DNA of 64,000 nt from Ignavibacteria bacterium UBA2373 (GTDB taxonomy: Bacteria; Bacteroidota; Ignavibacteria; Kapaibacteriales; UBA961): NCBI GenBank assembly GCA_002344005.1, contig DDTD01000046.1, positions 62,001 to 126,000 of the forward strand. The letters are read 5' to 3'. Positions 17,691 to 26,121 of this stretch are shown here, piece after piece. Positions within the stretch are counted from its first letter, which is position 1, and the number at the start of each line of letters is the position of its first letter. The notes beneath the pieces were generated by a model. That model did not search any database and was not told the origin of the DNA. It worked only from the letters and a program-made list of their open reading frames with translations. The translations under genes and the position numbers were made by a program.

Positions 17691-17723
17691 GGTGATAAGA
17701 CCTTTAGTTTATGATGTTAAAAA

Positions 17724-18131
17724 TTAAATTGTTAGCTTTTCAATGAGTCGTTTCTCTTTATTTTTTTCAAACTGAACTATAATCGCCTGCGCTCCGTTTG
17801 AAGTCATATCTTTGCCGGTAATAATACCGATATCGTCCCACATTTTGTGATAGATAATCTCACCAACCTGATACTCATCTCTCGGACTATATGGTATAGA
17901 GTCATCTTTAGATATTGGCACAATAACTGCCGATTTATCTTGTCGTGCTTCTAAAGCGTCCAAATCAATCATTTGGGAGTGTCTGCTCACCGTGCATCGT
18001 GCCCATTGACGGCGATTACCGGTTTCAGTCACCATCGGCTCACCAATGAGTTCATGCTTGGTTTCTCGCATTAAAAACGGCGAGTATAATTTGAGATACT
18101 TGACCTTTTTTGCGCGTCGAACACGTGCCAT
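17724..18131 (-). CDS. Basic protein with a C-terminal Tudor/CarD-like segment, unknown function
   Basis: 135 residues; the product is not recognised. The N-terminus is strongly basic (MARVRRAKKVKYLKLY), suggesting nucleic-acid or ribosome contact. The C-terminal 50 residues (YQVGEIIYHKMWDDIGIITG and AIIVQFEKNKEKRLI) look like the small beta-barrel seen at the C-terminus of UvrD/PcrA helicases and in CarD proteins, where G-x-x-V-x-H marks the first strand. It is 33 bases upstream of rpsU in the same direction, which makes a translation- or transcription-related role plausible but not shown. Confidence 0.6.
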   Translation of the reverse strand: MARVRRAKKVKYLKLYSPFLMRETKHELIGEPMVTETGNRRQWARCTVSRHSQMIDLDALEARQDKSAVIVPISKDDSIPYSPRDEYQVGEIIYHKMWDDIGIITGKDMTSNGAQAIIVQFEKNKEKRLIEKLTI

Positions 18132-18190
18132 GTTTATCCTTTCGTCGTGGGTGTGTAAGTGGACGAACTTTTCCGAAAGTGCAAAAATAC

Positions 18191-18223
18191 AAAAAAATAG
18201 TCTTTCAGCAATTCTTAAAGACT
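18191..18223 (-). terminator. Intrinsic terminator of the cytochrome c peroxidase gene
   Basis: On the reverse strand AGTCTTT (18217-18223) pairs with AAAGACT (18199-18205) across an 11-base loop, then ATTTTTTTG. It lies about 70 bases after the stop at 18292. Confidence 0.75.
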
Positions 18224-18291
18224 GATTTGTGCGCAGGTAAGCACCCTCTACTTACATAGTTGGCACAGCTACGGAGGAGTATTATGTGTTT

Positions 18292-19353
18292 TCAGGGCTT
18301 CTTAAATTCTTTCCTTTTCAAGAGAGTCTCGTCTGTTAATGTATGGAGAAAAGCAACAAGTGCTTGTTTATCATCACTGCTTAACTTAAGAGGAACAATA
18401 CGTTTATCTTTATTCACAAAGGCTTTTCCTCCATGGTCATAATGCTCTATGACTTCTTCCAACGTCGCTACACTGCCATCGTGCATATAAGGAGCTGTAA
18501 CTCCACAGTTACGCAAGGTTGGTGTCTTAAATGTTCCAACATCTTTAGCTTGATTGGTAACCAAAGCTCTGCCTTTATCATAATAATGAAGATACAACCC
18601 TGTGGAATGAAATTTGTCATCAGTGAAATTGAAACCATTATGACACGATGCACATTGTGTTTGCTCACTGAAAAATAAATCTCGACCTCTTAGCTCCATC
18701 ATTGTCAATGCCGAAGTTTGTCCTTGGAGAAAGCGGTCATAGCGCGAATCGCCCGATAACACAATACGCACAAATGAAGCAAGTGCTTTGATGGCAAGAC
18801 GTGAATTCGGCAGAGAATCTTTGCCGAATGCCGTACTAAATTGTGTCTTGTAATAGCTGTCAGCTTGTAAGATTTCGGTTACCTTACCCTCATCCGCATA
18901 CATCTCGACAGGGCTGAATAATGCACCATGTATCTGTTCTTCTAATGTAGAAGCTCTGCCATCAAAGAAAAATGCAGTTTGATAACTCGTATTAACAATT
19001 GTTGGTGAATTGCGCCCTCCATGTTCTCCATTGACTCCCCTGCTCACCGGCAAACCATCCGTAAAAGCCAGCTCTTGCTTATGACAATCAACACAAGCAA
19101 GCGTTTGATCTAATGATAGTCGTTTATCATAAAACAAATGTCTGCCAAGTTCAATTTTCTCCAAAGTCAAAGGATTGTCTTGTGGCGCAGGAATAGCAGG
19201 AAAACCAAACGGCACATCCATAACAGACGGTTGTTTAGTATCAGGTACAGCCGTTTCACTGCCGCATGAAATGAACACGGCACATGCAACAACACTAGAA
19301 AATCTTACTAGTGTGTTACGATAACAATATGCGGATTTTGTCAAGAAATTCAT
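18292..19353 (-). CDS. Dihaem cytochrome c peroxidase (CcpA/MauG family) lipoprotein
   Basis: 353 residues. The N-terminus (VRFSSVVACAVFISC) ends in a lipobox-like site with Cys30. Two c-type haem motifs are present, CVDCH (Cys87, Cys90, His91) and CASCH (Cys234, Cys237, His238), at the spacing of bacterial dihaem peroxidases, plus LGRHLFYDKRLS and FKTPTLRNCGVTAPYMHDGS. It reduces periplasmic hydrogen peroxide with electrons from small cytochromes; MauG-like oxidation of a protein partner is an alternative. The start overlaps the 3' end of thyX by 38 bases, unusual for genes this unrelated, but no other start gives a signal peptide. Confidence 0.9.
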   Translation of the reverse strand: MNFLTKSAYCYRNTLVRFSSVVACAVFISCGSETAVPDTKQPSVMDVPFGFPAIPAPQDNPLTLEKIELGRHLFYDKRLSLDQTLACVDCHKQELAFTDGLPVSRGVNGEHGGRNSPTIVNTSYQTAFFFDGRASTLEEQIHGALFSPVEMYADEGKVTEILQADSYYKTQFSTAFGKDSLPNSRLAIKALASFVRIVLSGDSRYDRFLQGQTSALTMMELRGRDLFFSEQTQCASCHNGFNFTDDKFHSTGLYLHYYDKGRALVTNQAKDVGTFKTPTLRNCGVTAPYMHDGSVATLEEVIEHYDHGGKAFVNKDKRIVPLKLSSDDKQALVAFLHTLTDETLLKRKEFKKP

Positions 19354-20149
19354 TTTGCTCTCGCTTTTTAAGTCCGATTTCTTCCATTGTTATTTCCGAA
19401 GGTACGGAGCCATTAAGCATAGTTTTCAAAACTTGTAATTCAACTTTGGATAGTTTTACCGAACCTAACATATAATCTTCAAATGCTTCATAAGCCACGG
19501 GGACTATTGCCTTCACTATATCAGCCATTGCTTCTGCGTACACCCTTATTTCATATTGCGCATGAGCATCAAGTCGTAAGCGAAGGAAATGGAATAAATT
19601 ATGCAAATCAACTTTCCAATACCATTCCGTATAATTCGATACAGGCAATACAATACGTGCAATCTCGCGTGCGACACCTTTTTCTAAAAGTGCTTCATAA
19701 TGTGCGTAGGATGTATCGGCATGTTGCTGAAATGATGACAATATATCCATTGCCTCATTGGTATCGAATCCCTCTTCGGAACGCCCCTGTTTATTGGTGA
19801 CGCTTTGCTTACGCAATTGCTGTTCATGAGGAGTATAGAACTCATCCTTCATCTCGGAATAACGACCGCTGTATTCATTCACATTCGCTGTACGATGACG
19901 TATCCATTGACGTGCAACAAATATGGGTAACTTCACATGAAACTTAAACTCCACCATCTCAAATGGGGTTGTATGCTGATGGCGCATCAAATAACGAATA
20001 AGACCTCTGTCTTCATGGACTTTCTTTGTGCCGGTGCCATACGATACTCGCGCAGCTTGCACTATCGAGTCATCATTACCCATGACATCAACAAGGCGCA
20101 CAAACCCTTTATCTAAACATCTAAACTCTTTACCAACTAAATCTTGCAT
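19316..20149 (-). CDS. thyX: Flavin-dependent thymidylate synthase
   Basis: 277 residues. The ThyX motif is clear (RQWIRHRTANVNEYSGRYS), with upstream RHQHTTPFEMVEFKFHVKLP and the C-terminal arginine-rich FLRLRLDAHAQYEIRVYAEA. It makes dTMP from dUMP using methylene-tetrahydrofolate, FAD and NADPH. No thyA is visible in the window. The last 38 bases overlap the cytochrome peroxidase start in another frame. Confidence 0.93.
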   Translation of the reverse strand: MQDLVGKEFRCLDKGFVRLVDVMGNDDSIVQAARVSYGTGTKKVHEDRGLIRYLMRHQHTTPFEMVEFKFHVKLPIFVARQWIRHRTANVNEYSGRYSEMKDEFYTPHEQQLRKQSVTNKQGRSEEGFDTNEAMDILSSFQQHADTSYAHYEALLEKGVAREIARIVLPVSNYTEWYWKVDLHNLFHFLRLRLDAHAQYEIRVYAEAMADIVKAIVPVAYEAFEDYMLGSVKLSKVELQVLKTMLNGSVPSEITMEEIGLKKREQNEFLDKIRILLS

Positions 20150-20196
20150 CGCTTTTACTATTATCTATTCTAAAAGTTATTGGACAAAAATACGTA

Positions 20197-21276
20197 CTAT
20201 CGGCTTGAAGACAACTGTTTTTTATCTTCGATTTTTTGGTGAAGCATTCTAATTTTTGCTTCATATTCCTCACATAATTCCGGTTTGGAGCGTGCAAGTT
20301 GCTGATATACCTTAACTGCCAAAGCATACGCTCCTTGTGACTCATAAATTTTTGCAACCGTTTCTGTGGCTGTAGAAACTATTTCATTACCCGAACTTGA
20401 TGTCGGCACATGTTCTTCATGAACAATAGAAATTCTGGCTTTTTCTAAACGCGCTGCAAGCTCTTCAAGAGGAGTTTTATTCTTTACTTTTTGACTAATT
20501 AATCGTGGGGCAAATTGCCTAAACGGAGGCAAGGGAGGTAAACTGCCCCCTGATGATATGTGAGACACCCGACGCTTCATCATCGGCGCAAAATGCAATC
20601 CCGGTATTAAACCCACGCTCGAAGCACGTATCATCACCTTATCAACGCTATCGGCTGAGTCCATAACTCGCAAAGGAGGATATGAAGTTCGTGTAGGCAA
20701 AGAAGTCTCTGCAACAATGGTTTCTGTCTTGTTTACATTCTCGAATGATATGGGTTCTGTATTATCTTCATACGCCGGCTCTGCTAATGCTCTATCCGGC
20801 GCAAACTCTTCTTCTAAGGCAGCAATATCTTGCTCACTATCCACAGACACAGATACCGCAGCAGCATCGTGATTATCCGCTTCAATCACCTCGATATCGA
20901 ATATATCATCATGAGAATATGGTTCTTCTTGATTATCAATAGGTGGGGCATCTTCTGTCACCACCTCACCAATGACTGTAGGGAAATCATAAGACTCTTC
21001 CACAATATTCGGACTATGGTGCTTCATCATCTGCGTATGTTCTGCGGATAAACGCATAAGGATACGATTGGCAGGCATGGCTACCAAACCACGATGCAGC
21101 ACCGACAAAGCATCGTCATACTGCTCAATCGCTATTAGCGAACGATACAATACCGCATAACCGGAAGCATATTCAGGATAAAGCTCCAATCCTTGACGAC
21201 ATAATGCAGCAGCATCCGTGAACTGACCTGCGTCGTAAAGATCTTCGGCATCAAGTGCAAAAAGAGGTGTAATCAT
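20197..21276 (-). CDS. TPR-containing protein with long acidic linker, unknown function
   Basis: 359 residues. The first 75 residues form two TPR-like helices pairs (EDLYDAGQFTDAAALCRQGL, EQYDDALSVLHRGLVAMP). The middle (about 80-260) is acidic and Pro/Ser-rich, probably disordered. The C-terminus has one more helical repeat (VAKIYESQGAYALAVKVYQQ). No signal peptide, so it is probably cytoplasmic. It lies downstream of the Bax-inhibitor gene but after a strong terminator, so it has its own control. Function not recognised. Confidence 0.65.
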   Translation of the reverse strand: MITPLFALDAEDLYDAGQFTDAAALCRQGLELYPEYASGYAVLYRSLIAIEQYDDALSVLHRGLVAMPANRILMRLSAEHTQMMKHHSPNIVEESYDFPTVIGEVVTEDAPPIDNQEEPYSHDDIFDIEVIEADNHDAAAVSVSVDSEQDIAALEEEFAPDRALAEPAYEDNTEPISFENVNKTETIVAETSLPTRTSYPPLRVMDSADSVDKVMIRASSVGLIPGLHFAPMMKRRVSHISSGGSLPPLPPFRQFAPRLISQKVKNKTPLEELAARLEKARISIVHEEHVPTSSSGNEIVSTATETVAKIYESQGAYALAVKVYQQLARSKPELCEEYEAKIRMLHQKIEDKKQLSSSR

Positions 21277-21282
21277 AGATAT

Positions 21283-21319
21283 AAAAAAAACGGAGCCGAA
21301 TATTCTCCCGACCCCGTTT
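21283..21319 (-). terminator. Intrinsic terminator of the Bax-inhibitor-1 gene
   Basis: On the reverse strand AAACGGGGTCG (21309-21319) pairs with CGGCTCCGTTT (21288-21298) using two G-T pairs, then eight T. It closes the gene ending at 21346. Confidence 0.85.
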
Positions 21320-21345
21320 CTTAGAGTATAATCAAAAGAAAAAAA

Positions 21346-22047
21346 TTAACGACGGTCGCCGAAAAGGCGTAACAAATATATAAACAAATTGATGAAATCT
21401 AAATAAAGGCGAAGCGCACCAAGAATACTCGCTTTGCGTGCAATTTCTGTTCCCATCATTTCTACTTCCCATTCTTCCTTGATTTTTTGTGTATCATAAG
21501 CCGTTAAACCAACGAATACCAAAACACCAATAACCGAAATGGCGAAATGTAAAGCGGAACTTGCCAAAAAGATATTCACCACACTTGCAATAATCAATCC
21601 GATGACACCCATTATGAAAAAGCTGCCCATAGATGTCAAATCGCGCTTAGTGGTAAATCCATAGACACTCATGGCACCAAAGGTCGCCGCACATATAAAA
21701 AATGTACTCGCTATAGACTCCGATGTGTAAATAGCTGCTAATGTGGCAAGCGTTAATCCATTCAATCCCGCATACAATAAAAATGTGCCCGATGCCATGG
21801 CGGAACTCATACGCTCTATTGCGCCCGATAGCCACATCACCAGCAATACCTGTACGCCAAAACCAACCCAGATAAGCCAACTGTTTTCAAAAAGAATGCT
21901 CCAATATGTTTCTGAAGTGACAGCCCAACCCGCCACTACACCGGTAAGTGCCAATCCACCTACCATCCATCCATACACCCGCGCCAAATAGGTTCTTTGC
22001 GCCTCTGCCAATGCAGACTGAACTTGTTGTACTTGCGTGTCCAACAT
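21346..22047 (-). CDS. Bax inhibitor-1/YccA family membrane protein
   Basis: 233 residues, almost entirely seven transmembrane helices (for example YGWMVGGLALTGVVAGWAVT, LLYAGLNGLTLATLAAIYTS, FAISVIGVLVFVGLTAYDTQ). The C-terminal AYDTQKI and the following GALRLYLDFINLFIYLLRLF are hallmark segments of the family, whose bacterial members (YbhL, YccA, BsYetJ) act as pH-sensitive calcium leak channels or FtsH modulators. Ligand not determinable here. Confidence 0.9.
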   Translation of the reverse strand: MLDTQVQQVQSALAEAQRTYLARVYGWMVGGLALTGVVAGWAVTSETYWSILFENSWLIWVGFGVQVLLVMWLSGAIERMSSAMASGTFLLYAGLNGLTLATLAAIYTSESIASTFFICAATFGAMSVYGFTTKRDLTSMGSFFIMGVIGLIIASVVNIFLASSALHFAISVIGVLVFVGLTAYDTQKIKEEWEVEMMGTEIARKASILGALRLYLDFINLFIYLLRLFGDRR

Positions 22048-22180
22048 ACGATTTTCTCCTAAAAAATAAATATGAGACGATAACTTTACTAATTACAACG
22101 ATATTGTACTATGCAATATATGGTTTTTTACGATTTCCGCTGCCTTTCATTGTAAAACGAACAAACCGCCAACGCTCAAC

Positions 22181-23203
22181 TTAATGGATAACAACACACA
22201 TACGTGTTTGTTCTTCGCAATGAAGTGTATAGATGCCATTTGGTAAAGATTCCACCGATAATCGTGCAGAATTACCAAAGCGTTGTAAAGGTAATAGTGT
22301 TTTTTCGCCCGTCATTGTGACCACAGTTATTTCGTCACATGCTGTGTGCAAACCATCTATGGTAACAATATTGCTGCTCGGCTGCGGATACACAGATAAA
22401 GCAATTCTTTTATATTGTTCCTGTTCTTCAACAGAAACGGCTCCACTATTCACCATCAACGCTATCGTTTCTTCAAAAAACACATTCATCGTTTCCACAT
22501 CCATAAACCAAGGGTCAAATGTCGAGATTATGACATTCCCGCCGGACACTCCTTTTTTCATCCACATAGATTTCTTTCCGCCAAAGACATAATCCGACGG
22601 ACCCATACTATACAGTGGAATAATATCCTCACGAATATCACAAGCATCCGCATACCATAAATTGCCCGAAGTCCATGTCAGCGTATCAGTCACACTGCCT
22701 TTCGGAATATGGGCTGCAAGCAAAGGCAAGCCAATATCATTATCGTTTTTTTTGGATTCACCCACAAAACGCATTATACCAAAATATTCATAAGCATAAT
22801 CCTCACTTGTAAACATTTTCGGAGCGTCGCCATAACGGTCTGACAAAAAATCATTACCCATAATCCACACATGAACACCGCGTTCCAACAAATTTGGAAT
22901 CATCACATTATCGGATTTAGTACCGTTCCACAATGCTGTTCCCACTGCTGTATTAGCACAATACCACACAACAATATCACCTTTATTCAAAGAATCAAAC
23001 ACCGTTGGCGCATCCACTCCGGTAACAAACTCTTTAATTTCGGCTTGAGGCAAAGATTGCGCAGCAAGCGTCACGGCATTTTTCACTCGCGGATAATGAT
23101 CCGGTTTCGAGTATGTGTCATCATCAACAAGAAGAATTCGTTGTCCCCATAAGTCAACACTGCATAAGTACATCAATGCACAAAACACAATACCTATTTT
23201 CAT
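22181..23203 (-). CDS. Secreted protein with type IX sorting domain
   Basis: 340 residues. Signal peptide MKIGIVFCALMYLCSVDLWG, then a globular domain starting RILLVDDDTYSKPDHYPRVK, which resembles the glutamine-amidotransferase-like or flavodoxin-like domains of extracellular proteins of this group; no catalytic residues can be assigned. The last 70 residues (VYPQPSSNIVTIDGL, VVTMTGEKTLL, LPNGIYTLHCEEQTRMCVVI) match a type A C-terminal sorting domain for the type IX system. It is exported across the outer membrane and probably anchored there. It starts 3 bases after the stop of the M20 gene. Confidence 0.75.
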   Translation of the reverse strand: MKIGIVFCALMYLCSVDLWGQRILLVDDDTYSKPDHYPRVKNAVTLAAQSLPQAEIKEFVTGVDAPTVFDSLNKGDIVVWYCANTAVGTALWNGTKSDNVMIPNLLERGVHVWIMGNDFLSDRYGDAPKMFTSEDYAYEYFGIMRFVGESKKNDNDIGLPLLAAHIPKGSVTDTLTWTSGNLWYADACDIREDIIPLYSMGPSDYVFGGKKSMWMKKGVSGGNVIISTFDPWFMDVETMNVFFEETIALMVNSGAVSVEEQEQYKRIALSVYPQPSSNIVTIDGLHTACDEITVVTMTGEKTLLPLQRFGNSARLSVESLPNGIYTLHCEEQTRMCVVIH

Positions 23204-23206
23204 AGA

Positions 23207-24583
23207 TTATGCCCCCCGAGCAATAGACAAAAATTCATCATAAAAAACAGAAGTAGCAATAATACCTTTTTCAAAATTCTCCAAAGAAAAATGTTCATCA
23301 GGTGAATGGGCATTTTCAGTATTAAGACCAAAACCCATCAATACTGTCGGTGCATTAAGTATGGTATCGAATAATAAACATACGGGAATAGAGCCACCTT
23401 CACGACTCAACACAGGTTTTGCATTATAGGCATACTCTAATGCTTTTACCGCTGCTTTGACGCCATCGCTGTCACGGGGTGTCAAGGCAGGATCTGCTCC
23501 ATGCAAATTCGTCACTTTTACTTTCATCGTCGGTGGTGCAATAGTGCGTATATGCTCTTCAAACAAAGCAGCAATAGTATCCGTTTTCTGATGAGGCACT
23601 AAACGCATGGAAATTTTTGCCGTTGCTTTTGATGGCAATACCGTTTTGGCTCCCTCACCGATAAAACCGCCCCATATACCATTCACATCCAAAGTGGGAC
23701 GCGCACCGGTACGCTCATACGTCGAATAGCCAAATTCACCATACGTAGAAGAAATATCCAATTCATCGCAATATGCCTGATCATTATAGGGCAAACGTGC
23801 AAAATCCTCACGCTCCTCTTGTGTTAATGGCACAACATCACCATAAAAACCCGGAATAGTAATGCGTCCGAAACCGTCTTTCAACCGTGCAATAGTTTCT
23901 GCCAAAGCATTAATAGGATTATGCACGGCACCACCGAATGTGCCGGAATGTAAATCACGATTAGGACCCGTAAATTCCACTTCCATATAACAAAGACCAC
24001 GCAGACCATAGACCAAAGAAGGTAAACCCGGAGCAAAAATCGGTGTGTCGGAAATCAGCACTGTATCGCAACGAAGCATCTCACGATATTCGTTCATAAA
24101 CGGCTCTAAATTTGGGCTGCCTATCTCCTCTTCGCCCTCGATAAGCAATTTCACATTCACCGGCAAAGAACCGCGCTCGGCAAAAAGTGCTTCCAATGCT
24201 TTCAAATGCAAAAACACTTGCCCCTTATCATCCGTTGCCCCGCGAGCAAATACCTTACCATCACGAAACACAGGTTCAAAAGGAGGATTAGTCCATAAAT
24301 GTAAGGGATCAACGGGCTGAACATCATAATGACCATAAAAAAGAACCGTCGGCGCATCAGCACCCGCACCAAGCCATTCGGCATAGACAATAGGATGACC
24401 CGGCGTGGGATATATTCTTGTTTCCGTCATGCCTATAGCACGGCAATGATCGGCTATCCATTCAGCACAGCGTTGCACATCCGCCGCATTCGACGGCTCA
24501 GTACTGATACTTGGTATTGACAATAATTCCGTTAGCTCTTTCAACATCCGCTCTTTATTCTTTGCGATAAATGATTCTGTCAT
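23207..24583 (-). CDS. M20-family dipeptidase
   Basis: 458 residues from the ATG at 24583, where AAAGGA lies 7 bases upstream; a longer frame to 24676 would add a nonmatching hydrophobic piece. Metal-site motifs of the M20 metallopeptidases are present: VLFYGHYDVQPVDP, ARGATDDKGQVFLHLKALEA, IEGEEEIGSPNLEPF and DTPIFAPGLPSLVYGLRGL. It probably hydrolyses dipeptides in the cytoplasm with two zinc or cobalt ions. The upstream side of this gene is the accessory island, so it marks the left chromosomal border. Confidence 0.88.
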   Translation of the reverse strand: MTESFIAKNKERMLKELTELLSIPSISTEPSNAADVQRCAEWIADHCRAIGMTETRIYPTPGHPIVYAEWLGAGADAPTVLFYGHYDVQPVDPLHLWTNPPFEPVFRDGKVFARGATDDKGQVFLHLKALEALFAERGSLPVNVKLLIEGEEEIGSPNLEPFMNEYREMLRCDTVLISDTPIFAPGLPSLVYGLRGLCYMEVEFTGPNRDLHSGTFGGAVHNPINALAETIARLKDGFGRITIPGFYGDVVPLTQEEREDFARLPYNDQAYCDELDISSTYGEFGYSTYERTGARPTLDVNGIWGGFIGEGAKTVLPSKATAKISMRLVPHQKTDTIAALFEEHIRTIAPPTMKVKVTNLHGADPALTPRDSDGVKAAVKALEYAYNAKPVLSREGGSIPVCLLFDTILNAPTVLMGFGLNTENAHSPDEHFSLENFEKGIIATSVFYDEFLSIARGA

Positions 24584-24736
24584 GGAAATATCCTTTGTAA
24601 AACATGCAATAATATCAGCAAAAATAGCCACCACCACAGAAATACTGCCCAAATACCATTGATGAGTGAGTATCAACTACCATTCACTTACTCCCTACTT
24701 GGGCAGCGACGTAACCAAAAAAACGCAATGGCTTAA

Positions 24737-25492
24737 CTTCTATATCTCTCCCCTTTTCTTCTATGCTCGTCGGATTAACTTCTATATCAGTCGTCTCATT
24801 TGCTATGGCTTACTTTTTATCTTCTATGCTCGACGGCTCATTTTTTATACTCGTCGGATTAACTTCTATGCTCGACGGCTCACTTGCTATGGCTTGCTTT
24901 TTATCTTCTATGCCTGTCGGATTAACTTCTATGCTCGTCGGATTAACTTCTATCTCAGTCTGCTCACTTTCTATGGCTGTCTGCTCATCTTCTATGCTCG
25001 TCGGATGACTTGCTATGGCTGTCGGATTAACTTCTATACCTGTCTGCTCAACTTCTATGCTCGACGGCTCATCGTCTATACTCGTCGGATGACTTACTAT
25101 ATGCAGAACTTTATCATCTATGCGCAGAACTTGATCAACTATACGTCCAGATGGTCTCATGCCGCGCCCAGATGGTCTTCTGCCGCGTCCAGATGGTCTC
25201 TCGCCGCGTCCAGATGCTCTCTCGCCGCATCCAGATGGTCTTTTGCCACGTCCAGATGGTCTCTCGCCGCATCCAGATGGTCTTCTGCCACGTCCAGATG
25301 GTCTTTTGCTGCGCCCAGATGGTCTCTCGCCGCATCCAGATGGTCAATTTTCAGGGAAAGTTGCCAACAATCACCCCCCAGAATCCAAAAATCCACCCCC
25401 AGAAGGTAAAAAACGAGGAAAAGAACAGAACAAGCGAACTAAAGATGAAAACGAGCAAGCGAAAGAAGCAGAAAAACGAGGAAAAGAAGCAG
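24737..25492. repeat. 36-unit tandem repeat, 21-base period, with three unit vocabularies in one register
   Basis: Starting at 24737, every 21 bases a new unit begins. Units 1-20 (to 25156) use 7-base modules such as CTTCTAT or TTGCTAT, GCTCGTC or GCTCGAC, and GGATTAA or GGCTCAT. Units 21-29 (to 25345) carry the tail CCAGATGGTC at the same offset. Unit 20 is a hybrid, with the head of the first type and the tail of the second. Units 30-36 are more diverged but keep CCAGA and an AAAACGAGGAAAAGAA element exactly 63 bases apart. Several of the six frames stay open, so open length alone proves no gene. Confidence 0.92.
24810..25160 (-). CDS. Possible heptad-repeat protein, low confidence
   Basis: 116 residues from an ATG at 25160, built of seven-residue units such as IEVNPTS, IEDEQTA and IASEPSS with Ile at every seventh place. 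The stop TAA falls at the end of the array (24810). Its ATG overlaps the stop of another reverse heptad frame (GTG at 25396; units DHLDAAR) as ATGA, the spacing of coupled genes. Against it: no clear Shine-Dalgarno sequence, and the array is open in several frames on both strands. The regular hydrophilic composition is more protein-like than the forward frames of this part. Confidence 0.3.
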   Translation of the reverse strand: MRPSGRIVDQVLRIDDKVLHIVSHPTSIDDEPSSIEVEQTGIEVNPTAIASHPTSIEDEQTAIESEQTEIEVNPTSIEVNPTGIEDKKQAIASEPSSIEVNPTSIKNEPSSIEDKK

Positions 25493-25581
25493 CGCAAACA
25501 CTCATGGCAAAAGAGCAGCAATACACAGATATTCAGATGCGTAGAATAGAAGGGAAAAAGAGTAGCGGCGAAGTTTTCTGA
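25159..25581 (+). CDS. Possible heptad-repeat protein with charged tail, low confidence
   Basis: 140 residues from an ATG at 25159. The first part repeats PRPDGLL or PHPDGLS; in the diverged units the same column becomes PES and PEG, an Asp-to-Glu change that keeps chemistry. The tail continues in heptads (KKRGKEQ, NKRTKDE, NEQAKEA, EKRGKEA) and could form a charged helix. This column conservation favours the forward frame for the right part of the array, in conflict with the reverse-strand reading of the left part. No ribosome binding site is evident. Confidence 0.35.
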   Translation: MPRPDGLLPRPDGLSPRPDALSPHPDGLLPRPDGLSPHPDGLLPRPDGLLLRPDGLSPHPDGQFSGKVANNHPPESKNPPPEGKKRGKEQNKRTKDENEQAKEAEKRGKEAAQTLMAKEQQYTDIQMRRIEGKKSSGEVF

Positions 25582-25583
25582 TT

Positions 25584-25905
25584 AAATCCCGCAGGGATGG
25601 AATGTTTATAGAAATAAATACATCCACCCCGTCAGACTGCGTCTGACACCCCTCAATGAGGGGAATTTTTGAAACGCAATAGCGGATAAATCCCGCAGGG
25701 ATGGAATGTTAATAGAAAAGGATGTAAAAAAATATAAAATCCCGCAGGGATGAAAGGTTTATAGAAATAAATACATCCACCCCGTCAGACTGCGTCTGAC
25801 ACCGAGCAATGAGAACCCACCCCGTCCTTCGGACACCCCTCCGATGGATGGGATGAAATTCAATAGTTCATAAATCCCAAAGGGATTGAACGTTTATAGA
25901 ATTTG
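25584..25905. repeat. REP-like dispersed repeats, left cluster
   Basis: Four copies of an element reading AATCCCGCAGGGATGGAA followed by TGTTTATAGAA or close variants begin near 25584, 25688, 25738 and 25872. Between them are copies of CCACCCCGTCAGACTGCGTC with a GACGCAGTCTGAC-type inverted arm, and of CCACCCCGTCCTTCGGACAC followed by CCTCCGATGGATGG. All contain short inverted repeats (ATCCC/GGGAT, CAGACTGCGTCTG, CCTTCGG), so they would form hairpins. The same elements recur at 28165-28360 on the other side of the toxin cassettes. Confidence 0.85.
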
Positions 25906-25932
25906 CGTTTGATGTGATGGGCGAATTCCCGT

Positions 25933-25965
25933 AAACCTATAAGGTTTTCAAAACCTTATAGGTTT
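25933..25965. repeat. Perfect 16-1-16 inverted repeat
   Basis: AAACCTATAAGGTTTT (25933-25948), a single C, then AAAACCTTATAGGTTT (25950-25965), a perfect palindrome. It lies between the REP cluster and the first toxin fragment. It may be a bidirectional terminator or a small mobile hairpin element; neither flank carries a clear T-tract beyond the stem. Confidence 0.85.
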
Positions 25966-26121
25966 GGATAAGGAAATCCATCTTTATGACCCGCGCTTGG
26001 CGCAATGACGATTCATTGAGTCAATACTCTCGCATCAGCCAAAAAATGAGTATTTTTGGCAAGGCATCAAAAGCATTGAGCAAAGCCACTCAACCATAAG
26101 CGGGCGAAAAATGTTGATGAG

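Noticed and set aside
24737..25345. CRISPR array
   Set aside because: Units are contiguous with no unique spacers, and no cas genes are present.
24666..25409. Forward 247-residue open frame over the repeat array
   Set aside because: It stays open only because the 21-base units contain no stop in this frame; its start is a GTG without ribosome site and its residues (INFYARR and ASRWSLA units) show no selection pattern.
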